64,000 bases of DNA, taken from positions 1-64,000 of the forward strand of contig NZ_FMYK01000010.1 of NCBI RefSeq assembly GCF_900096915.1. The letters are read 5' to 3'. Below, in pieces: positions 45,195 to 53,801 of the stretch. Positions within the stretch are counted from its first letter, which is position 1. Every line of letters begins with the position of its first letter. Below the pieces are notes generated by a model. That model saw nothing but the letters and a program-made list of their open reading frames with translations. It made no database searches and was not told the DNA's origin. A program made the translations under genes and the position numbers. Origin of the DNA: Acinetobacter marinus. GTDB lineage: Bacteria > Pseudomonadota > Gammaproteobacteria > Pseudomonadales > Moraxellaceae.

Positions 45195-46094
45195 TTAGTG
45201 CACCACGGTAGCATGATGGCGTAAATGTAATTGCTCTTGATCCATCCATCTTTCAGTTTGTGCAGTCGTGGTTGTGCTTTGCAGTGGATGAAATACAGGC
45301 AAATACAGGTCTAGCTCAAAATAAAAATCGTAGGCTATCCCCGCAATTTCACTATGTTGTTTGAGCATGCCAGTATCAAGTAACTCAAAATGATCCAATG
45401 CAATCGACTGGCCAACCTGCTGATCCTGTGTGCTATGAGCGATACTGCCATCCTGCAAGGCAATCGAAAGCAGATAGCTATTGATGTCTTGTTCGCTAAG
45501 ATTGCCCGCATTGAGTGCAAGTTGTAGGTCTGAATATTGGGCGCATTTTTGTTGCTGATCGGGCAAGCGACTTCGGCAAAATACTAATGTGTCACCACAA
45601 ACAATTAATCCACCATCCATCATGTGCTGTACACCAGTTTCAACATGTTTGACATATTTCAGCCTTAAGCCAAGCAGGGATACAGGCTGTGTTGTCTTGA
45701 TTTGTTGGCGCCAATCTTCGACATAGGCATTCGATGGTGAAAACTCCAGCACGGCATTGCCGATAGGATAGAGCTTTGCAGGTTCTGGCCACTGGGTTCG
45801 TGTTTGATAACCTTGATCAATATGCCATGACAAAAGCTGTTGCTGATCATCCCAAAGTGTGTCACCAATCCATGCTTGGCGTTCGCAGATTGGCGTATCC
45901 TGTCCATCGCTGAGACGCAAATCAATGCTAAATGTGCGTGATTGAAACCAATAGACAATGGTTTCTTCATCGGTGAGTCCATTGAAAAAGCTAATGCTTT
46001 TTCGGCGAAAACAGCCCAAAAGATAGTTTGGGAACTGAACATCCTCTATTTGACTGATCGGCAGTTGCGCGCATAAATCCAAGAGATGTGCCAT
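45195..46094 (-). CDS. unrecognised 299-residue protein paired with the dioxygenase
   Basis: This cytoplasmic-looking protein has no signal peptide or membrane helix and no family I can name. It is rich in short beta strands (Ile-Val-Tyr-Trp-Phe-Gln-Ser-Arg-Thr-Phe-Ser-Ile-Asp-Leu-Arg-Leu; Leu-Ile-Val-Cys-Gly-Asp-Thr-Leu-Val-Phe), suggesting a lipocalin- or barrel-like fold. Its start codon lies one base after the dioxygenase stop, so the two are almost certainly co-translated. It may be an accessory or partner of the oxygenase, or a second enzyme on the same substrate. No catalytic motif can be defended. Confidence 0.75.
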   Translation of the reverse strand: MAHLLDLCAQLPISQIEDVQFPNYLLGCFRRKSISFFNGLTDEETIVYWFQSRTFSIDLRLSDGQDTPICERQAWIGDTLWDDQQQLLSWHIDQGYQTRTQWPEPAKLYPIGNAVLEFSPSNAYVEDWRQQIKTTQPVSLLGLRLKYVKHVETGVQHMMDGGLIVCGDTLVFCRSRLPDQQQKCAQYSDLQLALNAGNLSEQDINSYLLSIALQDGSIAHSTQDQQVGQSIALDHFELLDTGMLKQHSEIAGIAYDFYFELDLYLPVFHPLQSTTTTAQTERWMDQEQLHLRHHATVVH

Positions 46095-46095
46095 A

Positions 46096-47103
46096 TCACA
46101 CCTCCTGCTGTTCGTTCATGCCAAAGGAATACAGCGGTCGGGCATTTTCCAGCACGATCTCTCCTGACGCAACTTTCTTTTTTAAATAGCCAAAAGTCTG
46201 TGCTGTTTGATTAAATAAATGCTCACCCCCTTTGAGCGGTGCATATTTTGGGGCTTCATTTGGGATCACTGATTGGATCACATAATCGTAATCACAGGAG
46301 AAAAATAGCGGAAAAGAGTAGCGTTCTTCTTTGACTTTTTTGACCCGATGTTTGGTGGCGAGATAGCGTCCGTTGGAGAGGATTTCCATCATATCGCCGA
46401 TATTCATCACCATACTATTTTCGATGAGCGGTATATCGATCCATTCGCCTGATTTGTCCAAAACTTGTAGCCCTGGTGCAGTTGGCAGTAATAAGGTAAA
46501 GCATTCATAATCGGTATGAGCGCCAATGCCGAAAGCATCTTGTGCATCAGGATTATACGGATAGTGAATCAAACGCAATTGACTTGGTGCATGCTGTAAG
46601 TGGGCGCCGAAGTAATCTTCATCTAAATTCAATGCCAGTGCAAAGCCTTTGAATAACTGATGCCCAACACTTTTAACCTGTTGGTAATAGCTTTGCACAG
46701 TGGTTTTGAAATCTGGAAAGTCGGGCCATAGGGTCGGACCGAGTAGGGGGCGAGTATCCTCGAGCAAATAATCATAATTGATGTCATAAGATTCTTTGAG
46801 ATCGTAGACATTTTCTTTGAATTGTTCCTCACCGATCGGTACATAGCCACTGTGATTTTTCGATAAACCAATATAGTGGCGCATTTTTTCGGTTTCAGGC
46901 TGGGCAAAATACTGCGTTGAAATCTCTATGAGATGTTGAAAAAGCTTGGGCTGAAGTTGATCACCTTTGATATATAAGAAGCCAACTTCACGACAAGCCT
47001 GATCAAGTGCTTTTGCAACCTCTAGGCGATCATTCAAATCGTTGCTATTGAGTTTGGAAATATCGACCATCGGTAGAACATATTGATCTGTTTGCATGTG
47101 CAT
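46096..47103 (-). CDS. Fe(II)/2-oxoglutarate oxygenase of the isopenicillin N synthase family
   Basis: This 335-residue non-haem iron oxygenase has the facial triad His196-x-Asp198 (Gly-Ala-His-Thr-Asp-Tyr-Glu) and His252 (Lys-His-Arg). Arg261-x-Ser263 (Arg-Tyr-Ser-Phe) would hold 2-oxoglutarate. The N-terminal Pro-Met-Val-Asp-Ile-Ser is family-typical. Relatives include ethylene-forming enzyme and plant oxidases. In this locus it may hydroxylate an imported guanidino compound so that guanidine is released. That role is inferred from context and from known guanidine-forming oxygenases. A second ATG at 47097 is possible. Confidence 0.85.
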   Translation of the reverse strand: MHMQTDQYVLPMVDISKLNSNDLNDRLEVAKALDQACREVGFLYIKGDQLQPKLFQHLIEISTQYFAQPETEKMRHYIGLSKNHSGYVPIGEEQFKENVYDLKESYDINYDYLLEDTRPLLGPTLWPDFPDFKTTVQSYYQQVKSVGHQLFKGFALALNLDEDYFGAHLQHAPSQLRLIHYPYNPDAQDAFGIGAHTDYECFTLLLPTAPGLQVLDKSGEWIDIPLIENSMVMNIGDMMEILSNGRYLATKHRVKKVKEERYSFPLFFSCDYDYVIQSVIPNEAPKYAPLKGGEHLFNQTAQTFGYLKKKVASGEIVLENARPLYSFGMNEQQEV

Positions 47104-47200
47104 TCACCTTTGGGCTGGTCGTCCAGCAAAATAGGATAATAGACATCGGGTCGTCCCGAGTCCGAATTCAGCACCTCTGAAATTAATGATTTAAAATGGT

Positions 47201-48145
47201 TTATTTCGTGTTGCTGACATGCGTCATCCGAGGAATCTCTGGCAAATTATCCATCGCAGGATCATGTGCATCATCATCGGCATGTACCAACTGATTGACA
47301 TGCGCTTTGAGCTGTTTAAAGGCATCACTTTGCATCAGTTCTGGCGTGCGTGGTCGAGGCAAATTCACTTCGATAATTTCTTTGATCTCACCTGGGTTGG
47401 CTTTAAGCGCCACGATGCGATCGGCGAGTAGTATTGCCTCATCCATATCATGGGTGACAAATAAGATAGTGATGTTGATGTTTTGCCACAGATCGAGCAG
47501 ATGCTTTTGCATTTTTTGTCGAGTGTGCGGATCGAGTGCACCAAAAGGTTCGTCCATCAGTAATATTTTGGGCTCATTAACCAAGGCACGTGCAATCGCA
47601 ACACGTTGTTTCATGCCACCAGAAAGTTGGTGTGGATATTGATTTTCATATTTATCCAAACCGATGATGTGAATCCATTCTCGTGCCATTTCTTCGGCAC
47701 GGGTACGACTCATGCCTTTCATCAGCGGACCAAACATGACATTTTCTTTGACGGTTTTCCACGGGAACAGGGTGTAGCCTTGGAACACCATGCCACGTTC
47801 AGGCGAGGTGCCGTGAATGGGCGAACCATCCATCAGCACTTCACCGCTATCAAAATGATCCAGTCCAGCCACCACACGGCTCAAGGTCGATTTACCACAA
47901 CCTGATGGGCCAATGATGCAGATGAATTCACGTTGATGAATCTTTAGATCAATTTGATTCAAAATCGTACGTTGTACATTGTCATGTTGGAAAACTTGGG
48001 TGAGTTTTTTGGATTCTAAGATCACTGGACGGGCATAGATCTGTTCAAAATAGGCGTGTTGATCATATCTCTGTTCATCCAAGATGTGTTCGTCAACGAC
48101 ATTTGCATCGAAGTGTTCAGTCATTATTTTGCTCCTTGTTTCCAT
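47201..48145 (-). CDS. ABC transporter ATP-binding protein, urea-carboxylase region type
   Basis: This 314-residue ATPase of the nitrate/sulfonate/taurine class has Walker A Gly-Pro-Ser-Gly-Cys-Gly-Lys-Ser-Thr near residue 78. The signature Leu-Ser-Gly-Gly-Met-Lys-Gln-Arg and Walker B ending [10 protein letters not shown] follow. It has about 40 extra N-terminal residues and an acidic C-terminal tail. The start overlaps the permease gene by 22 bases. With the permease and the binding protein at 43683 it forms one importer. Confidence 0.9.
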   Translation of the reverse strand: METRSKIMTEHFDANVVDEHILDEQRYDQHAYFEQIYARPVILESKKLTQVFQHDNVQRTILNQIDLKIHQREFICIIGPSGCGKSTLSRVVAGLDHFDSGEVLMDGSPIHGTSPERGMVFQGYTLFPWKTVKENVMFGPLMKGMSRTRAEEMAREWIHIIGLDKYENQYPHQLSGGMKQRVAIARALVNEPKILLMDEPFGALDPHTRQKMQKHLLDLWQNINITILFVTHDMDEAILLADRIVALKANPGEIKEIIEVNLPRPRTPELMQSDAFKQLKAHVNQLVHADDDAHDPAMDNLPEIPRMTHVSNTK

Positions 48146-49062
48146 TTGAACATGCGCTCACCGAGTTTCATTAGGATAAAGTCACATGCCAAGCCGATGA
48201 TGCCGATGATCAGAATCGCCGCATACACATTGTCAAAGTTTTGATAGCGAGCTTGTTGGGTGATAAACCATGTAATCCCCGAGGTTGCACCAATCAGCTC
48301 AGACACGATCAAATATGTCCACGCCCAGCCGAGCAAGACCCGTTGATTTTGATAAATATCAGGCAGTGCCGCAGGAATCACCACATGCAATAAACTTTTC
48401 ATTTTATTGGTGCCGAGGGTAAAGCCAGCTTCAACCAAGCCACGATCGACCATGCGGGTGGTATTGGCTATGATCAAAATCTGTTGAAATAGCGTCCCGA
48501 TCACAATAATGGCGATCTTTGGCGCATCATTAATCCCCAGAATCGCCACCGCCAAAGCACCAAAAGCAGGCGCAGGCAAATAGCGGAAAAACTCGACAAA
48601 AGGCTCGGTGAGCTTGGAAATCGTGCCAGAAAATCCACACAAAATCCCCAGCGGGACACCGATCATCGAGGAGATAAAAAAAGCGATAAAGACAATCTTG
48701 ATACTGTGCCACAGACTTTGATGTAACCACGGCGCATCAGCTTGCGCAGGCGGTGTGGTAAACGAAGTCACCAGCGCTTTGGCGACCTCATGTGGCGCAG
48801 GCAAATAAATTGGATTGGCTAATTTGCCTTCAGGTGGTGCATTGCCCTCATTGACGGCATTTTGTGCTTCAAGATAAAACACACTTTTGTCGATGCGACT
48901 GCCGACTTGGAAGTACGACACACTTCCCGAGTTGGTAATCTCGACTTGCGGATGCCAAACAAAGGGCAAATAACTCACCGCACACCAAATCAGGATCGGT
49001 ATCAGAAAGGAAAAAAGGCTGTAAATCAGCTTTTTTCGCTTGGATAGCGCAGTATTCACCAT
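48124..49062 (-). CDS. ABC transporter permease, urea-carboxylase region type
   Basis: This 312-residue inner-membrane permease of the SsuC/TauC class has an N-terminal anchor helix and a periplasmic segment (residues about 35-95). A five- to six-helix core with the EAA loop follows (Glu-Ala-Gly-Phe-Thr-Leu-Gly-Thr-Asn-Lys-Met near 215). It is first in the minus-strand operon after the sigma-54 promoter and operator 3. Together with the ATPase it presumably imports guanidine or a guanidino compound, based on linkage with the riboswitch locus. Confidence 0.9.
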   Translation of the reverse strand: MVNTALSKRKKLIYSLFSFLIPILIWCAVSYLPFVWHPQVEITNSGSVSYFQVGSRIDKSVFYLEAQNAVNEGNAPPEGKLANPIYLPAPHEVAKALVTSFTTPPAQADAPWLHQSLWHSIKIVFIAFFISSMIGVPLGILCGFSGTISKLTEPFVEFFRYLPAPAFGALAVAILGINDAPKIAIIVIGTLFQQILIIANTTRMVDRGLVEAGFTLGTNKMKSLLHVVIPAALPDIYQNQRVLLGWAWTYLIVSELIGATSGITWFITQQARYQNFDNVYAAILIIGIIGLACDFILMKLGERMFKWKQGAK

Positions 49063-49075
49063 AATCTATCGCCTA

Positions 49076-49103
49076 GTATTACTTTTTTTGAGAATCGTAA
49101 TAT
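49076..49103 (-). promoter_or_regulatory. NikR-type inverted-repeat operator 3
   Basis: In + orientation this is GTATTAC-N14-GTAATAT (GTATTA-N16-TAATAT), identical in half-sites and spacing to operator 2. It covers about -3 to +24 of the predicted minus-strand start, just before the permease gene. Confidence 0.8.
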
Positions 49104-49110
49104 TATTTAA

Positions 49111-49126
49111 GCAATATTGATGCCAT
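49111..49126 (-). promoter_or_regulatory. sigma-54-type promoter of the transport operon
   Basis: On the minus strand ATGGCAT-N5-TTGC has the GG and GC 12 bases apart. Predicted transcription starts near 49099, inside the left end of operator 3. An ACACCA arm lies about 50 bases upstream (49174-49179). Confidence 0.7.
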
Positions 49127-49184
49127 TTTGAGCGTACTCATTCGATGTGATTTCAGATAGTGCGATTTTTAGATGGTGTACTTT

Positions 49185-49868
49185 TTAATGTGCGCTATTG
49201 CTTAAACGCTTTGCCAAAGCGATGGTGTGTTGCTTGGCATTTTCCAAAGAATCTTGATGGCGTTGATCTGCAAACTCTTGGTATTCACAGCGAATGTCAT
49301 AAAAATATTGGGCACCAAGATAATGGCTGAGCACTTTAATATGCGTGCCTAAGTGATTCATGTGTTCACGAATCCCGCTAGGTTCAAAGCCAAACTCGCC
49401 TGTAGAGCTGAGCAAAACCAAGGTTTTATTGGAAAATATCGGTTCCAGTGGAAAATCACCTCGCTCCAGATCAAAACTAAAGGTTTTGTGAATACGAATC
49501 ACTTGATCAAACCATGCTTTGAGTACCGCAGGCATGCCATAGTTGTACATCGGCGTGGTGATCAAAATCACATCGGCTTTTTCAACTTCGGCAATATACT
49601 GATCTGATTCTGCCAATAACGCAGATTGTGCCTCACTTCGTGCCGACGGCTCACTAAACACCGCAGCCAGCCACTCGGCATCAATAAAGTGCGGTGGATG
49701 TTGGCTTAAATCTCGATGCATGATTGACATTTCAGCAGTCGTATTCAGCCTTGTGGCGAGAAACGTGTCTATAAATAAGTCACCCAGCTGTTTGGAAATG
49801 GAGCGATGTTGAGGCTGTGTTGCATCATTGTGGCGGACACTGGCATCTAATCTTAAAATGTGGCGCAT
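49185..49868 (-). CDS. FMN-dependent NADH:quinone/azo reductase
   Basis: This flavodoxin-fold oxidoreductase of about 227 residues resembles AzoR. It begins Met-Arg-His-Ile-Leu-Arg-Leu-Asp-Ala-Ser-Val-Arg. Thr-Thr-Pro-Met-Tyr-Asn-Tyr-Gly-Met-Pro (FMN loop) follows near residue 98, and Leu-Ser-Ser-Thr-Gly-Glu-Phe-Gly near 150. The frame extends to 49988, but that would overlap the divergent LysR start. The conserved family N-terminus is at ATG 49868. It presumably reduces quinones or azo compounds and is controlled by the adjacent LysR protein. Confidence 0.85.
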   Translation of the reverse strand: MRHILRLDASVRHNDATQPQHRSISKQLGDLFIDTFLATRLNTTAEMSIMHRDLSQHPPHFIDAEWLAAVFSEPSARSEAQSALLAESDQYIAEVEKADVILITTPMYNYGMPAVLKAWFDQVIRIHKTFSFDLERGDFPLEPIFSNKTLVLLSSTGEFGFEPSGIREHMNHLGTHIKVLSHYLGAQYFYDIRCEYQEFADQRHQDSLENAKQHTIALAKRLSNSAH

Positions 49869-49986
49869 GAGTATGTACTCGTGATCAAGGAAATTTTTAT
49901 TGTGCGGATGCGTTGTGCTTTTGACAAAAGGGATAAATTTTCGTATAGATGCAAATAATTCAGCCATGACCTTTTGAGTACCTGCC

Positions 49987-50898
49987 ATGTTTGCACAATT
50001 GCCTTCATTAAAAGCATTAAAAAGTTTTGAGTCGGCAGCTCGATTACACAGTTTTAAATTGGCGGCGCAGGAATTATCTGTGTCGCAAACGGCGATTTCG
50101 CACCAGATTCGGCTGTTGGAAGATCAGCTTTCCATCAAGCTGTTTCATCGTCAAACCCGTGCGGTGAGCTTGACCCCACAAGGTGAAATTTTGGCGCAAA
50201 GTGTACGGCAGTCTTTGGCGATGATTCAGCATAGTCTTGAGCAAATCGCAAGCAGCGCCAATACGCTGACCATTTCCACCACACATGCCTTTGCGGCGAT
50301 GTGGCTGGTGCCTCGGCTCAGTCAATTTCAGCAATTGCACCCAGAGATTGATGTGCAGATTCGAGCCAATGATCAGCTCATCGACATAGAGCACGATCTG
50401 AACAGTGATCTAGCGATTCGTTATGGTGCGTTTTCAGCACAGGAAAACACGCAGGAAAATAGTCAGCGCTTGTGTGCGGATCATCTACAGTGCGTGGCAA
50501 CACCGAGCTATTGGCAACATTTGGCAGAGCAAACAGTGTGGAAATTCTTATGTGTGAAGCTCAAAAATAAAAATCTGAAACAGCTCGATTATGAGCAGGC
50601 GATTTCGTCATTTCTAAAAACACGTTTTGATTTTGAAATTCAATATTTTGAAGATGAAATGCAGGTCTATCAGGCGGCGCTGGCTGGGCAGGGTATTGCC
50701 ATACTTAATCAAATGCTGATTACCCAAAGTCTGGAAAATGAATGGCTCAGTTGTAATATGCAGGAGCTTTCAGCGCCACTTGAGGGTTTGGATTATTACA
50801 CCATGATACCAAAACGGTCGCAGGATAATGAAGCGGTTCAGGTGTTTTGCCAATGGTTAGAACAACAGACGCAAACGAGACCACGGGATGGGGTTTGA
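49987..50898 (+). CDS. LysR-family transcriptional regulator
   Basis: This 303-residue regulator has an N-terminal winged helix (Ala-Ala-Gln-Glu-Leu-Ser-Val-Ser-Gln-Thr-Ala-Ile-Ser-His-Gln-Ile). A periplasmic-binding-like effector domain of the GcvA type follows. It diverges from the azoreductase gene, leaving 118 bases for a shared control region, so it probably regulates that gene in response to an electrophile or quinone. The C-terminus ends in a short Gln/Arg stretch. Confidence 0.88.
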   Translation: MFAQLPSLKALKSFESAARLHSFKLAAQELSVSQTAISHQIRLLEDQLSIKLFHRQTRAVSLTPQGEILAQSVRQSLAMIQHSLEQIASSANTLTISTTHAFAAMWLVPRLSQFQQLHPEIDVQIRANDQLIDIEHDLNSDLAIRYGAFSAQENTQENSQRLCADHLQCVATPSYWQHLAEQTVWKFLCVKLKNKNLKQLDYEQAISSFLKTRFDFEIQYFEDEMQVYQAALAGQGIAILNQMLITQSLENEWLSCNMQELSAPLEGLDYYTMIPKRSQDNEAVQVFCQWLEQQTQTRPRDGV

Positions 50899-51116
50899 TA
50901 CGGTTGAAAATGACTTTTCGCTTTTAATGTGATGGTTCGGGCGCTTCATCATAACGCTGAACGCTGGATCATTTGACCATTTTTAAGCCATTGCACTGAT
51001 TCAGGTCAATTCATCGCCAGTTGCTCTAGGTCATACTCTTGTGGCATCCATGAAGCACCGATCGGATTTCATTGGGTTGAGTTGACGCTGTTAAAAGGAA
51101 TTGTTTGAAATCAACA

Positions 51117-51176
51117 GTTTTGAGTTGAGTCGCTTTTAAATGAATCACTTTTAAATGAATTGCTTTGAACTGAAAT
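51117..51176 (+). repeat. 15-bp tandem repeat, four copies
   Basis: Units related to GCTTTTAAATGAATC begin at 51117, 51132, 51147 and 51162 and degrade at both ends. They sit in the 295-base gap between the LysR gene and the hydrolase, just upstream of the hydrolase start. No other structure is evident in that gap. Confidence 0.8.
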
Positions 51177-51193
51177 AATGAATTGGAAAAAAC

Positions 51194-52129
51194 ATGCGCA
51201 CAAAACAAAAAACGAATATGCAAAACGTACAAGCATTCGTACCAACATCGGCACAGCCCGCCACATCACAACATTGGGTCAACTGCTCAGATGGCGAACA
51301 ACTTTTTGTGCAATGCTGGGGAGACGCACACAACCCACCGATGGTACTGGTACATGGCTATCCAGACAATCAAGACGTCTGGGCATTGGTGATCCCGTAT
51401 TTAATCCAAGACTTTTATGTGATCAGCTATGATGTGCGAGGTGCTGGTCGTTCCAGTGTGCCGAAGAAATTATCCAGCTATCGCTTGGCGCAGTTATCCG
51501 CAGATTTGAATGCAGTAACCACACAAGTGATTCCAAATCGTGCCTTTCATTTGGCGGCGCATGATTGGGGCTCGATTCAATCTTGGGAGTCGGTGACTGA
51601 GCCTAGTTTTCAATGCAAGATTTTGTCCTATTCGACCATTTCAGGGCCATGCTTGGATCATGCTTATTCTTATTTGCAAAAAGCCATGCGCCTTCAGCCA
51701 ATCCATGCACTCAAGATGTTGGGAAAATCGTGGTATATCGGCTTATTTCATCTGCCGTTTTTGGCACCGAGTTATTGGCGCTTGAGTTCCGCACAGCGCT
51801 GGCAAAAGCTGTTGACGCAGTTGGAGCGACAAGATCATTTGCCTGCCAGCACCTTGGTGACACAAGATGGTCGGCAGGGTATTGCACTCTATCGTGCCAA
51901 TTTTATGGCGACATTGCGCCATCCTCGAGCCCGTTATGCGCAGTGTCCTGTGCAGGCGATCGTGCTCAAGCGAGATCGTTTTGTCAGTGCAGAATATATG
52001 GATGAAATGCCCTGTTGGGTCAAAGATTTTAGCCGAGTTGAAGTCGATGCCAATCATTGGGCAATTTTGAGTCAGCCAAAAGAGATTGCAAAATATATTC
52101 GATCGTTTGCTTTAAAACATCCGTCGTAA
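51194..52129 (+). CDS. alpha/beta hydrolase, epoxide hydrolase-like
   Basis: This 311-residue alpha/beta hydrolase has His-Gly-Tyr-Pro-Asp at 54-58 (oxyanion region). The nucleophile elbow is Ala-Ala-His-Asp124-Trp-Gly-Ser, with Asp in place of Ser. The catalytic His lies near the end (Asp-Ala-Asn-His-Trp-Ala). An Asp nucleophile is known for epoxide hydrolases and haloalkane dehalogenases, so the enzyme is probably of that class. Substrate unknown. A cap domain spans about residues 140-240. The in-frame ATG at 51218 is an alternative start. Confidence 0.8.
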   Translation: MRTKQKTNMQNVQAFVPTSAQPATSQHWVNCSDGEQLFVQCWGDAHNPPMVLVHGYPDNQDVWALVIPYLIQDFYVISYDVRGAGRSSVPKKLSSYRLAQLSADLNAVTTQVIPNRAFHLAAHDWGSIQSWESVTEPSFQCKILSYSTISGPCLDHAYSYLQKAMRLQPIHALKMLGKSWYIGLFHLPFLAPSYWRLSSAQRWQKLLTQLERQDHLPASTLVTQDGRQGIALYRANFMATLRHPRARYAQCPVQAIVLKRDRFVSAEYMDEMPCWVKDFSRVEVDANHWAILSQPKEIAKYIRSFALKHPS

Positions 52130-52166
52130 AACTGTGACTTAAAACATCCGCTGAAAAAATAGTGAC
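52112..52166 (+). repeat. 27/28-bp imperfect tandem duplication at hydrolase 3' end
   Basis: Two copies of a unit TTAAAACATCCGYYG...GTGAC lie at 52112-52138 and 52139-52166. The first contains the stop codon of the hydrolase. Confidence 0.75.
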
Positions 52167-52300
52167 TTTAAAAAGATCATCGTTATAAATATTCGCAAAA
52201 TGAAATACTTAAAAGACATTGCAGGGAATGACTGAGATTTTTTCGACCTTGCGCAATGTGGCTGGTAGAATAGCGCATTATTTTTGCTGATGTACTTTTC

Positions 52301-53746
52301 ATGAATGCAGTTGTGATTGCAATTTTACTGATGTTTGCCATGTCGTTGGCGAGGGTATCGGTGGTGTTAACCTTGGTGATCTCTGCCATTGTCGGTGGTC
52401 TGGTTGCAGGTTTGGGGATTTCGGATACGGTCAAAGCCTTTAATGAGGGCTTGGGCGGTGGTGCTGAGGTGGCATTATCCTATGCGGTGCTCGGTGCATT
52501 TGCTTTGGCATTGTCTAAGTCGGGTTTGCCCGATTTATTGGCACACAAGCTCCTTGGCTTACTTGGTCAAGAAGCGGAGCAAGCCAAGACGGCAAAACTC
52601 AAATATGTGTTATTTGCGATTTTATTTGTGGCAGCGATCTTCTCGCAAAACCTAATTCCTGTACATATCGCTTTTATTCCAGTGATGATTCCGCCACTGC
52701 TCAAAGTCATGAATCATCTGAAACTAGATCGCCGTGCGGTGGCATGTGTGCTGACTATGGGCTTGGTGGGGACGTATATGTTGCTTCCTGTCGGATTCGG
52801 TTCGATCTTCTTAGAGCAGATTTTGATGGGCAATATCAATGAAGTTGGCGCCAAATATAATCTGCAAGTCGAGCGCTGGATGTTGCCTGTGGGAATGGCG
52901 ATTCCTGTTGCGGGGATGTTCCTCGGCATGTTGGTGGCGGTCTTTATCAGCTACCGCAAACCACGTCATTATCAGATGCAGGCGGTTGCTGGTGTACAAA
53001 AAATGGACTTGGAACAACCGCTTCAAACCGAAAATCAGCTCAACCAAGACAACGTATTAAAGCAAGATGAGGTATTAAAGCAAGACGGACAAAGTTTACA
53101 GTCCGAAGCGCATGATGTGCCTCAAATTGCCAAGAAAACCTTATTGATGGCGTGTCTTGCCGTGCTACTCACCATTAGCGTACAGCTCTATGCGGGCTCA
53201 ATGATTTTGGGTGGATTGGTTGGTTTTGCAGTGTTGTCGGCAGCAGGGATTTTTAAATGGCAACAAGCCGATGATGTCTTTGTACAAGGTATGCGTATGA
53301 TGGCATTGGTCGGATTTATCATGATTGCCGCATCAGGTTTTGCCTCGGTGATGCAAGCCACAGGTCAGGTCGAAAGTCTGATCCAAGGCGTGATGGCTGA
53401 GCTTGGTGGGCATAAGGCGTTGGCGGCATTTTTGATGTTGTTAATTGGTCTCTTTGTGACACTCGGCATCGGTTCATCGTTCTCGACCGTACCGATTTTG
53501 GCAGTGATTTATGTGCCACTGTGTGCCCAGTTTGGTTTTTCACCTTTAGCGACTGTGGCGTTGATTGGAACAGCAGCGGCGCTCGGTGATGCAGGTTCTC
53601 CAGCTTCGGATTCGACCCTTGGCCCGACAGCAGGACTCAATGCAGATGATCAACATGATCATATTTGGGATACCGTGGTGCCGACCTTTTTGCACTTCAA
53701 CATCCCACTGCTGATCTTTGGTTGGATTGCGGCGATGTATTTATAA
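52301..53746 (+). CDS. Na+/H+ antiporter family protein
   Basis: This 481-residue integral membrane protein has about 11-12 helices and belongs to the broad Na+/H+ antiporter (NhaC-like/ion transporter) group. Conserved segments include Phe-Ser-Gln-Asn-Leu-Ile-Pro-Val-His-Ile-Ala-Phe near residue 122 and Gly-Asp-Ala-Gly-Ser-Pro-Ala-Ser-Asp-Ser-Thr-Leu-Gly-Pro-Thr near 430. A cytoplasmic loop (about 235-275) carries repeated Leu-Lys-Gln-Asp units encoded by short DNA repeats. The transported ion or organic substrate is not certain. It stands alone in its transcript. Confidence 0.8.
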   Translation: MNAVVIAILLMFAMSLARVSVVLTLVISAIVGGLVAGLGISDTVKAFNEGLGGGAEVALSYAVLGAFALALSKSGLPDLLAHKLLGLLGQEAEQAKTAKLKYVLFAILFVAAIFSQNLIPVHIAFIPVMIPPLLKVMNHLKLDRRAVACVLTMGLVGTYMLLPVGFGSIFLEQILMGNINEVGAKYNLQVERWMLPVGMAIPVAGMFLGMLVAVFISYRKPRHYQMQAVAGVQKMDLEQPLQTENQLNQDNVLKQDEVLKQDGQSLQSEAHDVPQIAKKTLLMACLAVLLTISVQLYAGSMILGGLVGFAVLSAAGIFKWQQADDVFVQGMRMMALVGFIMIAASGFASVMQATGQVESLIQGVMAELGGHKALAAFLMLLIGLFVTLGIGSSFSTVPILAVIYVPLCAQFGFSPLATVALIGTAAALGDAGSPASDSTLGPTAGLNADDQHDHIWDTVVPTFLHFNIPLLIFGWIAAMYL

Positions 53747-53801
53747 GCCTGTATTTATAAGCATGATCTGAAAGAACGTTAACTTCTCTAAGCGATGGTG
53801 T

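Noticed and set aside
51026..51232. 68-codon minus-strand ORF with five-residue repeats
   Set aside because: Its repeats merely translate the 15-bp DNA array, and it overlaps the start of the hydrolase gene.
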